A stretch of DNA of 64,000 nt, from NCBI GenBank assembly GCA_038525525.1, contig JBCBHO010000002.1:620001-684000 (forward strand), written 5' to 3'. Position 1 is the first letter of the stretch, and each line of letters opens with the position of its first letter. Below are positions 54,426 to 63,373 of the stretch, in pieces. Below the pieces are notes generated by a model, which saw only the letters and a list, made by a program, of their open reading frames with translations, was not told the DNA's origin and made no database searches. Position numbers and translations under genes: made by a program. Source of the stretch: Shimia_B sp038525525 (GTDB lineage: Bacteria > Pseudomonadota > Alphaproteobacteria > Rhodobacterales > Rhodobacteraceae).

Positions 54426-54613
54426 GACTGTCCTGCTCTTTTGTCCAGTATGGCCCGCACAGGCCCGGCCCGGAAGAGCTCAAGAGGCCCTGCGGCCTTG
54501 CAACACCTGCCGACCCGCGCCATATCCAGCGCTCGACGCCGTGCCATTTGACACCCTCCGTGCCCTATGGCAGTGCGCGCCATCCAAGGATTCCGGTTGA
54601 GGAAGGGAAACCC

Positions 54614-54955
54614 ATGCCCAAGGAAGAATGGGGCGTAAAGCGCCTGTGCCCCACCACCGGCAAACGCTTTTACGACATGAACCGCGACCCCATCGTGAGC
54701 CCATACACGGGCGAGGTCGTCACCATTGATACCGGCAAGGGCCGGACCATGGTGGCCGATGCCGAGGACGCGCAGACCAAGAAGCTCAAGGAAAAGGCGG
54801 AGGCGAGCGAAGACGAGGATCTGGTGCTCGACGACGACGAAGAAGAAGACAGCGAAGTCGATCTCGGCGATGACGTGCTCGATGACGACGACGAGGATGA
54901 CAAGGTCTCCCTCGACGATCTCGCGGATGTGGCGTCCGAGGAAAGCGAGGACTGA
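54614..54955 (+). CDS. TIGR02300 family protein (FYDLN-acid)
   Basis: 113 residues from ATG 54614 (GGAAGGGAAA upstream). N-terminal block MPKEEWGVKRLCPTTGKRFYDMNRDPIVSPYTG is the family hallmark (normally FYDLN). The C-terminal half is almost entirely acidic (runs of D and E), with more than 30 acidic residues. The family is confined to alphaproteobacteria and of unknown function. The strongly acidic tail gives a long unusual frame on the other strand that is not a gene. Confidence 0.92.
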   Translation: MPKEEWGVKRLCPTTGKRFYDMNRDPIVSPYTGEVVTIDTGKGRTMVADAEDAQTKKLKEKAEASEDEDLVLDDDEEEDSEVDLGDDVLDDDDEDDKVSLDDLADVASEESED

Positions 54956-55002
54956 TTTCGCTTGATTAGCCTCGGCCCGCCGCGTAAATGAGCCGAGCAA
55001 AT

Positions 55003-55078
<76 letters not shown>

Positions 55079-55517
55079 AACCCCCTGCATTTCCTGCTTG
55101 TCCGACACGCAACGATGGCGCGCCTTTTGGTACCAGCCATCCTGCGTGGAGGCGATCGGTCCGGCGTCATGCGTGCTGTGCGACGCGCCCGCCCGAGGCT
55201 GTGAGATTGGGAGGAGTACACGACCCCGGGCGGTGAACGCGGGGGCCCGTGGCCGTCCGATGCGTTCTCACGTCGTGGAGCTATAGACGCCCGGCGCACG
55301 CCCCGAGACGAGTGATTTGCGGCGCAACCCCGCGAATATCGGGCAGCATTGCTGCACTGCCGCATAGATGCCCGTGCGATCGCGCCCTCTGCCGCATTTT
55401 TGACCTCTGCGTAAAGCGGCCCGGGCGCCATCCCCTGAAAACGGGTAGCCACGGCGAGAATCCCAGCTAATCTCGTGTGCGACAGCGGGACACACCGCTG
55501 AGTTTTGGGAGGACATC
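55079..55517. other. 439-base intergenic region upstream of the TRAP operon
   Basis: No supported gene; short frames on both strands have arginine-rich, non-domain translations. It must hold the 3' flank of tRNA-Ala and the promoter of dctP. The stretch GGGAGGAGTACACGACC near 55210 resembles a ribosome binding site without a following gene. Confidence 0.4.
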
Positions 55518-56537
55518 ATGAAGAAGACCCTGAGCCGCGCCTGCGTCGCGGCCCTCATCACTGCTTTCGGCTCCGAGGCGCTCGCCACCGAATGGAACGT
55601 CTCGCTCTGGGGCCAGCGCCGCGCCTTTACAGAGCACGTGGAAAAGCTCGCCGAGCTCGTCTCCGAGAAGACCGGCGGAGAGTTCACCATGAACATCTCC
55701 TACGGCGGCCTCTCCAACAACCGTGAGAACCTCGACGGGATCGAGATCGGCGCATTCGAGATGGCGCAATTCTGCGCGGGCTATCACCGCGACAAGAACC
55801 GCGTGATCACCGTGCTCGAGCTGCCCTTCCTCGGTGTCGCCAATCTTGAGGAGGAGGTGGCGGTCTCCTCGGCCGTCTACAGCCACCCCGCCGCCACCGA
55901 GGAGATGGCACAGTGGAACGCGCGGCTGCTGATGACCTCACCCATGCCGCAGTACAACATCGTGGGCACGGGCGAGCCACGCGACAGCCTCGATGAATTC
56001 GACGGTCTCCGCGTGCGCGCCACGGGCGGCATCGGCAACGCGTTCAGCCAGGTGGGCGCCGTGCCCACCTCCGTGACGGCCACGGAGGCCTTCCAAGCGA
56101 TGGAATCGGGCGTCGTGGACGCCGTGGCCTTCGCCCAGCACGCGCATCTGAGCTTCGGCACGATCAACCAGGCCGACTGGTGGACCGCGAACCTCAATCC
56201 CGGCACCGTGAACTGCCCGGTCGTGGTCAATATCGACGCCTATGAGAGCCTTTCGGACGAGCACCGTGCGGCCCTCGACAGCTCCGTGCCCGAGGCGCTC
56301 GACCACTACCTCGCGAATTACGCCGAGCTTCTGGAGCGCTGGGACAGCGTGCTGGCGGAGAAGAACGTCACCAAGGTCGAGATCGACGACAGCGTGATCG
56401 CCGAGTTCCGCGCCGCCGCCGCCGACCCCGTGCGCGAGGCTTGGATCGCGGACATGGAAGCGCAGGGCCTGCCCGGTCAGGAGCTCTACGACCTCGTGCA
56501 GGCGACGCTCGAGGATTTCCGCGCCAACAACATGTAA
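55518..56537 (+). CDS. dctP: TRAP transporter substrate-binding protein (DctP family)
   Basis: 339 residues. Strong GGGAGGA upstream of ATG 55518; signal peptide MKKTLSRACVAALITAFGSEALA, then EWNVSLWGQRRAFTEHVEKLAELVSEKTGG, the first lobe. The carboxylate-binding Arg region is DEFDGLRVRATGGIGNAFSQVGAVPTSVTATEAFQAMESGVVDAV, the DctP hallmark. Periplasmic; feeds the DctQM pair. Ligand not readable. A REP-like module follows before dctQ. Confidence 0.92.
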   Translation: MKKTLSRACVAALITAFGSEALATEWNVSLWGQRRAFTEHVEKLAELVSEKTGGEFTMNISYGGLSNNRENLDGIEIGAFEMAQFCAGYHRDKNRVITVLELPFLGVANLEEEVAVSSAVYSHPAATEEMAQWNARLLMTSPMPQYNIVGTGEPRDSLDEFDGLRVRATGGIGNAFSQVGAVPTSVTATEAFQAMESGVVDAVAFAQHAHLSFGTINQADWWTANLNPGTVNCPVVVNIDAYESLSDEHRAALDSSVPEALDHYLANYAELLERWDSVLAEKNVTKVEIDDSVIAEFRAAAADPVREAWIADMEAQGLPGQELYDLVQATLEDFRANNM

Positions 56538-56549
56538 TCGGTCTCTCAC

Positions 56550-56611
56550 GCCCCGGGCTCGACCCGGGGCCTCTGCCCCCGCGGGTGGAGGTCCCGGGGC
56601 GAGCCCGGGAC
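56550..56611. repeat. Two-palindrome REP-like module between dctP and dctQ
   Basis: Palindrome 1 is GCCCCGGG-CTCGA-CCCGGGGC (56550-56570) and palindrome 2 is GTCCCGGG-GCGAG-CCCGGGAC (56591-56611). Between them CCTCT and GGAGG flank a CCCGCGGG core, so the whole can fold as one structure. An element with the same plan lies at 62039-62103. Typical of dispersed intergenic repeats; here it may keep dctP message above dctQM. Confidence 0.75.
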
Positions 56612-56627
56612 GTGACGCGCATCACTG

Positions 56628-57257
56628 ATGGCATCCGCCTCCCCCGTCCTCGCCGACAGCTCGCTCCTGAGCCGGCTTGACCGCGCGCTCCTTCCCTTCG
56701 AGCGGGCGCTCGCCTTCGTGTCGGGCATCGCGGCCTTCTCGCTCATGTTTCTCGCGGTCTACTCCGTCGGCGGACGGGAAATCTTCGAAAGCCCGCTCCT
56801 CGGCTACGTGGACCTGATCGAGAGCCTCATGCCCTTCATCGCGATCCTGGGCATCTCCTACGTGCAGCGGGATGGCATCCACATCCGCATGGACATCCTC
56901 ATCGGGCAGCTCTCGGGCCGGCTCCTCTGGGCCATCGAGCTCCTGATGACCCTGCTCATTTTCGGGCTTGTCCTCGCGCTCCTCTGGGGGAGCTGGGCGC
57001 ATTTCGACCGCTCCTTCGACTGCGCGCGGCCCTTCTGCTCGCGGGATTCGACGATCGACATCTCGCTGCCGCTCTGGCCCTCGAAGATCATCGTGCCCAT
57101 CGCTTTCGCCGTCCTTCTCCTGCGCCTCGCGCTGCAGGCTTGGGGCTATGGCCGCGCGCTCGTCCTCGGGCTCGAGCGCCCCGTGGCCGTTCCGCTGCCC
57201 CTCTCCGCCGCCGACCAGGCGCAGGCCGAAGCCGCCGCCATGGAAGGCGACCGATGA
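56628..57257 (+). CDS. dctQ: TRAP transporter small permease (DctQ family)
   Basis: 209 residues, four transmembrane helices with the DctQ pattern YSVGGREIFESPLLGYVDLIESLMPFIAILGISYVQRDGIHIRMDIL. Longer than typical DctQ (about 170) by a central loop with FDCARPFCSRDSTID and a C-terminal acidic tail. The stop overlaps dctM (ATGA). Confidence 0.9.
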   Translation: MASASPVLADSSLLSRLDRALLPFERALAFVSGIAAFSLMFLAVYSVGGREIFESPLLGYVDLIESLMPFIAILGISYVQRDGIHIRMDILIGQLSGRLLWAIELLMTLLIFGLVLALLWGSWAHFDRSFDCARPFCSRDSTIDISLPLWPSKIIVPIAFAVLLLRLALQAWGYGRALVLGLERPVAVPLPLSAADQAQAEAAAMEGDR

Positions 57258-58651
57258 GCAATGTGGAAATCGGGCTCTGGACGACGGGCGGCATGCTCGT
57301 TCTCGTCGTCCTCGGCATGCGCGTGGCCTTCGCGGCAGGGCTCGCGGGCTTCCTCGGCCTTTTCTGGATCCGCTGGAACGGGTTCGATTACGATCCGGAG
57401 CGCTTCTGGCGCGCCCTCGATATCTCCGTGAAGATCGCGGGCCAGGTGCCGCATTCGAAGGTCTCCGCCCATACGCTTTCGCTTATTCCGACCTTCATCC
57501 TCATCGGCTTTCTCGCCTACTACGCCAAGCTCACGCAGGGCCTATTCGACGCGGCAAAGAAATGGATCGCGTGGGTGCCGGGCGGCCTTGCCGTCTCCAC
57601 CGTCTTCGCCACGGCGGGCTTCGCCGCCGTCTCGGGCGCGAGCGTCGCCACGGCGGCCGTTTTCGCCCGCATCGCGATCCCCGAGATGCTCAAGGTGGGC
57701 TACAACAAGCAATTCGCGGCGGGCGTCGTGGCCGCAGGCGGCACGCTCGCCTCGCTCATCCCGCCCTCGGCCATCCTCGTCATCTACGCGATCATCGTGG
57801 AGCAAGACGTGGGCTCGCTTCTGCTTGCGGGTTTCATCCCCGGCATCTTCTCGGCCTTCGTCTACGCCACGCTCATCATCTCCATCGCCGTCGTCTTCAA
57901 AAGCGTGGGCCCGCCCGTCACCGGCTTCAGCTGGGGCGAGCGGTTCGCCTCGCTCCTGCCCGCGCTGCCCATCGTGCTCGTGGTGATGATGATCATCATG
58001 TTCGTCTACAACCCCTTCGGAGATGCCTGGGGCACGCCCACCGAAGGGGGCGCGGTGGGCGCCTTCATTGTCTTCGTCTGGGCGCTCGCCCGCGGCATGC
58101 GCTGGCCGCAGCTCAAGGACGCGCTCATCGAGACGGCCAAGCTCACCATAATGATCTTCACGATCATCTGGGGCGTCTTGATCTATGTCCGCTTCCTGGG
58201 CTTCGCGGACCTGCCGGGCGAGTTCTCCGCCTGGATCACCTCGCTGGAACAAAGCCCCTGGATCACGCTCGTCATGATCCTCCTGGCCTACGCCGTGCTG
58301 GGCATGTTCATGGATGCGATCGGAATGCTGCTTCTGACGCTGCCTGTCGTCTTTCCCGCCGTCATGGCGCTAAACGGCGGGCTCACCGTCGCCGCCGAGG
58401 ACGCGGCCTTCGGCATGTCAGGCACGATGTGCGCGATCTGGTTCGGCATATTGGTCGTCAAGATGGCGGAGTTCTGTCTCATCACCCCGCCCATCGGGCT
58501 CAACTGCTTCGTCGTGGCAGGCGTGCGCGACGACCTCTCCGTGCAGGACGTCTTCAAGGGCGTGACGCCCTTCTTCCTCGCCGATGCGGCCACGATCGCG
58601 ATGCTCGTGGCCTTCCCCGGGATCGTCCTCTGGCTGCCCTCGCTGGCATAG
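57254..58651 (+). CDS. dctM: TRAP transporter large permease (DctM family)
   Basis: 465 residues from ATG 57254, which overlaps the dctQ stop. About 12 hydrophobic segments with the family loops AVSGASVATAAVFARIAIPEMLKVGYNKQFAAGVVAAGGTLASLIPPSAILVIYAIIVEQDVGSL and the GxxxP-type C-terminal FCLITPPIGLNCFVVAG. It is the Na+-coupled transport channel of the DctPQM system. No enzyme gene is attached, so the substrate is open. Confidence 0.94.
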   Translation: MSNVEIGLWTTGGMLVLVVLGMRVAFAAGLAGFLGLFWIRWNGFDYDPERFWRALDISVKIAGQVPHSKVSAHTLSLIPTFILIGFLAYYAKLTQGLFDAAKKWIAWVPGGLAVSTVFATAGFAAVSGASVATAAVFARIAIPEMLKVGYNKQFAAGVVAAGGTLASLIPPSAILVIYAIIVEQDVGSLLLAGFIPGIFSAFVYATLIISIAVVFKSVGPPVTGFSWGERFASLLPALPIVLVVMMIIMFVYNPFGDAWGTPTEGGAVGAFIVFVWALARGMRWPQLKDALIETAKLTIMIFTIIWGVLIYVRFLGFADLPGEFSAWITSLEQSPWITLVMILLAYAVLGMFMDAIGMLLLTLPVVFPAVMALNGGLTVAAEDAAFGMSGTMCAIWFGILVVKMAEFCLITPPIGLNCFVVAGVRDDLSVQDVFKGVTPFFLADAATIAMLVAFPGIVLWLPSLA

Positions 58652-58757
58652 CCGCCGCCCGGGGTCGCTAAATCTTTAGCGATTGTTTGCTCGGCCCGCC
58701 CTAAATTCGCAGGTATGTATTCCGTGCAACGAGACCCGACCGCAGGAGGGACCAGGC

Positions 58758-58952
58758 ATGGGCAAGAAGCACCACCGCTCTGACGACATCGCCTTGGCCA
58801 TGGCGGGCCTCCCCGGCTGGGCCGCGCGGCTGGCCGAAGGGCATGTCTTCGATCCAGCCTCGCCGCGGCTCAGGCTCTGCCCCAACGGCTTCGCGCAGTC
58901 GATCACGCCGTCCGCACCGCCCGAAGAGCCGTCTCAGCCGGAATTGGTATAG
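58758..58952 (+). CDS. Small hypothetical protein
   Basis: 64 residues from ATG 58758 (GGAGGGACC upstream). MGKKHHRSDDIALAMAGLPGWAARLAEGHVFDPASPRLRLCPNG has no recognised domain; the ribosome binding site is the main support for it being real. Its last 19 bases overlap the convergent acyl-CoA dehydrogenase stop. Confidence 0.55.
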   Translation: MGKKHHRSDDIALAMAGLPGWAARLAEGHVFDPASPRLRLCPNGFAQSITPSAPPEEPSQPELV

Positions 58953-60154
58953 CGCTTCAGCTCCGCCCGCGCGACCTGCCTGCGGTGGACGGCGTCAGGC
59001 CCGTCCGCGAGGCGGAGCGTTCGGACGTGGGTCCAGGCCTGCGCGAGGGGCGTGTCCTGGCTGATCCCCTGCCCGCCATGCATCTGCACCGCCTCGTCGA
59101 TGATCTCGAGCGCGATCCGGGGCGCGACCACCTTGATCTGGCTGATCCAGGGCGCGGCGGCCCGCGCGTCGCCCTGGTCCATCATCCACGCGGCCTTGAG
59201 GCAGAGGAGCCGCGCCTGCTCGATCTTCATGCGCGCCTCGGCGATGATGTCGTAATTCGCGCCGAGCTCCGCCAGCGGCTTGCCGAAGGCCGTGCGCCGC
59301 GTGGCCCGTGTGCACATGAGCTCCAGCGCCCGCTCCGCCTGCCCGATGGCGCGCATGCAATGGTGAATGCGGCCCGGCCCGAGCCGCCCCTGGGCGATCT
59401 CGAAGCCACGGCCCTCGCCCAGAAGCATGTTTTCGGCGGGCACGCGCACATCGGTGAAGCGCATGTGCATGTGGCCGTGGGGCGCATCGTCGTGGCCGTA
59501 GACCTGCATGGGGCGCAGGATCTCGATGCCGGCAGTGTCGGCGGGAACGACGATCATAGAGTGGCGCTGGTGCTTCGGCACGTCCTCGCCGCCGGTGCGT
59601 ACCATGACGATGTAGACCTTGCAGCGCGGATCGCCTGCCCCGCTGATCCACCACTTTTCGCCGCTAAGAACGTAATGTTCGCCGTCGCGCACGCAGGAGA
59701 GCGAGATGTTGGTGGCGTCCGAGGAGGCCACGTCCGGCTCGGTCATGGCGTAGGCGGAGCGGATCTCGCCCACCATGAGCGGTGCGAGCCAGGCCTCCTT
59801 CATGGCCTCGGTGCCGTATTTGAGGAAGACCTCCATGTTGCCGGTATCGGGCGCGTTGCAGTTGAAGACCTCTGCACCGAGCGGCGTCTTGCCCATCTCC
59901 TCGGCGAAATAGGCGTATTCCACGGTGGTGAGCGCGTGCTCGGCCCCCGACCACCAGAAATTCCAGAGCCCGGCGGCGCGGGCCTGGGCCTTGAGCCCTT
60001 CCAGGATCTCGGCCTGCCGCACGGTATAGGTCCAGCGGTCGCCCTTCCCGATCTCGGCGGCGTAGGCGTCTTCGAGGGGCATGACACGCTCGGACAGGAA
60101 GCGCCGCACCTCGCCGAGGAGCGCGGCCCGCGCCGGTGACAATCCGAGATCCAT
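58934..60154 (-). CDS. ACAD11-like acyl-CoA dehydrogenase
   Basis: 406 residues from ATG 60154 (GGGAG 7 bases upstream; an ATG at 60160 is too close to that site). The sequence is strikingly like the dehydrogenase domain of human ACAD11: FNCNAPDTGNMEVFLKYG, SAYAMTEPDVASSDATNI, GEKWWISGAGDPRCK, GEGRGFEIAQGRLGPGRIHHCMR and HGGQGISQDTPLAQ. ACAD10/11 enzymes act with a kinase domain on 4-hydroxyacyl-CoA. The adjacent divergent gene is that kinase type. FAD-dependent, cytosolic. Substrate inferred from the pairing. Confidence 0.85.
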   Translation of the reverse strand: MDLGLSPARAALLGEVRRFLSERVMPLEDAYAAEIGKGDRWTYTVRQAEILEGLKAQARAAGLWNFWWSGAEHALTTVEYAYFAEEMGKTPLGAEVFNCNAPDTGNMEVFLKYGTEAMKEAWLAPLMVGEIRSAYAMTEPDVASSDATNISLSCVRDGEHYVLSGEKWWISGAGDPRCKVYIVMVRTGGEDVPKHQRHSMIVVPADTAGIEILRPMQVYGHDDAPHGHMHMRFTDVRVPAENMLLGEGRGFEIAQGRLGPGRIHHCMRAIGQAERALELMCTRATRRTAFGKPLAELGANYDIIAEARMKIEQARLLCLKAAWMMDQGDARAAAPWISQIKVVAPRIALEIIDEAVQMHGGQGISQDTPLAQAWTHVRTLRLADGPDAVHRRQVARAELKRYTNSG

Positions 60155-60218
60155 GCGCATTCTCCCTTGCCCTGCCGCGCCACGGCGCGACACTATCAGC
60201 CCGGGAGAAAAGCGAAAC

Positions 60219-61256
60219 ATGCTGATCTACGATCATGCCGCCCTCGAGCGCGAGCTCGCAGCGCACGTGGAGGGCTTCACGACGCTGGACGGGCTTGAGA
60301 AATTCTCCGGCGGACAGTCGAACCCGACCTATGCGCTCAGCTCAGGCGACCGGCGCTACGTGCTGCGCGCGAAGCCGCCGGGGCAGCTCCTGCCTTCCGC
60401 GCACCAGGTGGACCGCGAGTTTCGCGTGATGTCTGCCCTGCGGGGCCACGTGCCCGTGCCCGAAATGCACTACCTGAGCACGGAAAAGAGCGGCCTCGGG
60501 CGGCAGTTCTTCGTGATGGAGCGGGTGGAGGGCGCGGTCCATTGGGATCCCGCGCTGCCTGCGCTCGCGCCCGAAGATCGCGCGCGGATCTATGACGAGA
60601 TGAACGCCGCGCTCGCGCGGCTCCACGCCGTGACGCCGTCCGAGGTCGGGCTGGGCGATTTCGGCAAGGAGGGGGACTACTTCGCCCGCCAGCTTGCGCG
60701 CTGGTCAAAACAGTACCGCGCGGCGGAGACGGAGCCCCTGCCGGAGGTGGATTGGGTGATGTCATGGCTCGAAGAGGCCATGCCCGAGGATGACGGGCGG
60801 GTGGCCATCGTCCACGGCGATTACCGCATCGACAACATGATCTTCGATGCCGATCACAGGCTGCGCGCACTTCTCGACTGGGAGCTGAGCACGCTGGGGC
60901 ATCCCATGGCCGACCTCGCCTATCAGGTCATGGTGTGGCGGCTGCCCAATGGGGGTCAGTTCAAGGGGCTGGGCGGCCTCGACCGCGCTGCCCTGGGCCT
61001 GCCGTCGGACGAAGACTACATCGCCAATTACAGCGCCAGAAGCGGCTTCGAAGCCGCGGCGCACTGGAGCTACTACCTGACCTTCGTCACCTTCCGCTTT
61101 CTCGCGATCCTGCAGGGCGTGTTGCGGCGCGGCCTCGACGGCACCGCCTCCAACCCGCTCGGCGCCGATGTCATGCGGGCCGCCATCGCGCACCTCGCGG
61201 CGGACGCCAAGCGCATCGCCAGCGGCAAGGACCCGAGCCGTTTCGAAACGGCTTAA
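60219..61256 (+). CDS. Aminoglycoside-phosphotransferase-like kinase (ACAD10/11 kinase type)
   Basis: 345 residues from ATG 60219. APH fold: nucleotide-loop region EKFSGGQSNPTYALSSGDRRYVLRAKPPGQLLPSAHQVDREF, catalytic HGDYRIDN (H199, D201, N206) and metal site D220 in LLDWELSTLGHPMADLA. The same domain is fused to the dehydrogenase in eukaryotic ACAD10/11 and is separate in the bacterial levulinate pathway (LvaA). It should phosphorylate a hydroxyacyl-CoA or similar. Divergent from the ACAD11-like gene across 64 bases. Its last six codons form an 18-base palindrome. Confidence 0.85.
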   Translation: MLIYDHAALERELAAHVEGFTTLDGLEKFSGGQSNPTYALSSGDRRYVLRAKPPGQLLPSAHQVDREFRVMSALRGHVPVPEMHYLSTEKSGLGRQFFVMERVEGAVHWDPALPALAPEDRARIYDEMNAALARLHAVTPSEVGLGDFGKEGDYFARQLARWSKQYRAAETEPLPEVDWVMSWLEEAMPEDDGRVAIVHGDYRIDNMIFDADHRLRALLDWELSTLGHPMADLAYQVMVWRLPNGGQFKGLGGLDRAALGLPSDEDYIANYSARSGFEAAAHWSYYLTFVTFRFLAILQGVLRRGLDGTASNPLGADVMRAAIAHLAADAKRIASGKDPSRFETA

Positions 61257-61271
61257 ACGCCCCCGAGGGCG
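61236..61271. repeat. TTCGAA palindrome and hairpin at the end of the kinase gene
   Basis: AGCCGTTTCGAAACGGCT (61236-61253) is a perfect palindrome that is also coding. It is followed by CGCCC-CCGA-GGGCG (61258-61271), a small hairpin with a short T run after it. Related to the palindromes before sucA. Probably acts as a terminator between two convergent genes. Confidence 0.55.
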
Positions 61272-61286
61272 CTTTGACGCTCCGCC

Positions 61287-61973
61287 TCACGCCGGGGCGC
61301 AGGCGGCGCGAATCGCCTCGATATTTGCGCCATAGGGCGCCGGATCGCTGGGCGAGCCGCCCTTGAAGACCGCCGATCCGGCCACGAGTACATCCGCCCC
61401 CGCAGCCGCCAGACGCGGCGCCGTCACGGGGCCCACGCCGCCATCGACCTCGATATGCACCGGCCGGTCCCCGATCGCGGCGCGCAGCGCGGCCACCCGC
61501 GGCACGGCGCTCTCGATGAAGCTTTGCCCGCCAAAGCCCGGGTTCACGCTCATCACGCAGACAAGATCCACCATGTCGAGGAGCGGCGTCACCGCCTCGA
61601 TCGGGGTCCCCGGATTGAGTGCCACGCCGGGCCGCATTCCCGCCCCACGGATGGCCTGCAGCGTCCGGTGAATGTGCGGCCCCGCCTCCACATGGGCGGT
61701 GAGAATATCCGCGCCCGCCTCGGCGAAGGCCGCGATGTAGGGATCGACGGGCGCGATCATCAGGTGAACGTCCATGACCGTCTTGATGTGAGGCCGGATC
61801 GCCGCGCAGGTCGCGGCTCCGAAAGAGATGTTGGGCACAAAGTGCCCGTCCATCACGTCCACGTGGATCCAATCCGCCCCCTGTGCTTCCACGGCCTCGA
61901 TCTCGGCCCCGAAGGCCGCGAAATCAGCAGCGAGGATGGACGGGGCGATCTTCAGCGCGCGGTCGAAGGTCAT
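61287..61973 (-). CDS. rpe: Ribulose-phosphate 3-epimerase
   Basis: 228 residues from ATG 61973; an upstream extension of 22 codons is dropped. KIAPSILAADFAAFGAEIEAV, metal ligands in WIHVDVMDGHFVPNISFG (H37, D39) and VMDVHLMI, phosphate site SVNPGFGGQSFI and C-terminal HIEVDGGVGP with GSAVFKGG. It interconverts ribulose 5-phosphate and xylulose 5-phosphate in the pentose phosphate and Calvin-type pathways. Single gene on the minus strand. Confidence 0.96.
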   Translation of the reverse strand: MTFDRALKIAPSILAADFAAFGAEIEAVEAQGADWIHVDVMDGHFVPNISFGAATCAAIRPHIKTVMDVHLMIAPVDPYIAAFAEAGADILTAHVEAGPHIHRTLQAIRGAGMRPGVALNPGTPIEAVTPLLDMVDLVCVMSVNPGFGGQSFIESAVPRVAALRAAIGDRPVHIEVDGGVGPVTAPRLAAAGADVLVAGSAVFKGGSPSDPAPYGANIEAIRAACAPA

Positions 61974-62038
61974 TGGCGTGTCTCCGTGTTGTTGCCGCGT
62001 CCGTAGCGAGGCGCCGCCGGCTCCACAAGAAAAACACA

Positions 62039-62103
62039 TCCCGGGCCTGACCCGGGACCTCTACGCGCGCGGGTGACGTGGAGGCCCCGGATCACGTCCG
62101 GGG
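62039..62103. repeat. Second two-palindrome REP-like module
   Basis: Palindrome 1 TCCCGGG-CCTGA-CCCGGGA (62039-62057), palindrome 2 CCCCGGA-TCACG-TCCGGGG (62085-62103). CCTCT and GGAGG again flank a GC-rich core, the same plan as the element at 56550-56611. It lies between the divergent rpe and deoC genes, so it is not tied to operon ends only. Confidence 0.75.
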
Positions 62104-62148
62104 CGGGTTGTCCTTGCCTGCACGCGTGGCTCATGGTTTCCAAGAGGC

Positions 62149-63138
62149 ATGGAAACGCTCACGCCCACCCATCTGCCCACCGCCATCGACCACGCCGAGC
62201 CGCGGAACCCCGGCCAGCCGCTGGATCTCGACTGGGCGCTCGGGATCCAGGCCAATACGTCCGCGATCGAGCGCCGCGCGGCCACGCTGCCCGGGCGGCG
62301 CACCGTCAAGAAAGCACACCAAGCGGCCTGGCTCGCCAAGGCTGTCACCATGATCGACCTCACCACGCTGTCTGGCGACGACACTGAGGGCCGCGTTCGC
62401 CGCCTCTGTGCCAAGGCCCGACAGCCCATGCGCCCGGACCTCCTCGAAGCTATCGGCCTGCCCGATCTCAAGACCGGCGCGGTCTGCGTCTATCATGACA
62501 TGGTGCCCGCGGCGGTCGCGGCGCTGCAGGGCTCCGGCATCCCCGTCGCCGCCGTCTCCACCGGCTTTCCGGCGGGGCTTTCCCCGCTCCATCTCAGGCT
62601 TCAGGAAATCGAGGAAAGCGTGAAGGCCGGGGCCGAGGAGATCGACATCGTCATCTCCCGCCGCCACGTCCTGCAGCGGAACTGGCAAGCGCTCTACGAC
62701 GAGACCCGCGCCATGCGCGAGGCCTGCGGCGACGCGCACATGAAGGCGATCCTCGCCACGGGCGAGCTGATGACGCTCCGCAACGTCGCCCATGCCTCCA
62801 TGGTCTGCATGATGGCAGGGGCCGATTTCATCAAGACCTCCACCGGCAAGGAAAGCGTGAACGCCACGCTCCCGGTCTCGCTCGTGATGATCCGCGCCAT
62901 CCGCGACTACCATGAGCGCACGGGCTTTCGGGTGGGCTACAAGCCCGCCGGCGGCATCTCGAAGGCCAAGGACGCGCTGGTCTACCTCGCACTGATCAAG
63001 GAGGAGCTGGGCGACCGCTGGCTCGCGCCCGATCTCTTCCGCTTCGGGGCCTCCTCCCTCCTCGGCGATATCGAACGCCAGATCGAGCACCACGTCACCG
63101 GCGCCTATTCCGCGGGCTACCGGCATCCGATAGGATAG
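62149..63138 (+). CDS. deoC: Deoxyribose-phosphate aldolase
   Basis: 329 residues, the longer DeoC class. Schiff-base Lys K229 in GADFIKTSTGKESVNATLP and assisting Lys K265 in GYKPAGGISKAKDAL; TIM-barrel strands TMIDLTTLSGDDT and AVSTGFPAG. It splits deoxyribose 5-phosphate to glyceraldehyde 3-phosphate and acetaldehyde. The aldehyde dehydrogenase just downstream can remove the acetaldehyde. The upstream step, DeoD, is encoded at 29 kb in this window. Confidence 0.95.
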   Translation: METLTPTHLPTAIDHAEPRNPGQPLDLDWALGIQANTSAIERRAATLPGRRTVKKAHQAAWLAKAVTMIDLTTLSGDDTEGRVRRLCAKARQPMRPDLLEAIGLPDLKTGAVCVYHDMVPAAVAALQGSGIPVAAVSTGFPAGLSPLHLRLQEIEESVKAGAEEIDIVISRRHVLQRNWQALYDETRAMREACGDAHMKAILATGELMTLRNVAHASMVCMMAGADFIKTSTGKESVNATLPVSLVMIRAIRDYHERTGFRVGYKPAGGISKAKDALVYLALIKEELGDRWLAPDLFRFGASSLLGDIERQIEHHVTGAYSAGYRHPIG

Positions 63139-63142
63139 CGGC

Positions 63143-63373
63143 GTGGAGCAGATCTTCATCCTCGTGGCCTTCCTCATCGCGGCGACTCTCGGGCCGGAGA
63201 CGATCCTTGTCCTCATTGCCGCGCTCTGGATTTGGACGCTTGTCGACCCGATCCGTGTGGTGCGGCCACATCCCCCTCGCGGGCCAGCCACGCGCCGCCT
63301 CGGCCACGCGCTTCTCGGCACCGCGTTCGCCCTGACCCTCGCGCTCATGCTGTTCGGAAAGACGTCCCCATGA
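63143..63373 (+). CDS. Small membrane protein between deoC and aldehyde dehydrogenase
   Basis: 76 residues from a GTG at 63143, 4 bases after the deoC stop. Two or three hydrophobic segments (IFILVAFLIAATLGPETILVLIAALWIWTLVDP and LGTAFALTLALMLFG). Unknown family. Its stop overlaps the next start (ATGA), so it is part of the deoC transcript. Confidence 0.7.
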   Translation: MEQIFILVAFLIAATLGPETILVLIAALWIWTLVDPIRVVRPHPPRGPATRRLGHALLGTAFALTLALMLFGKTSP

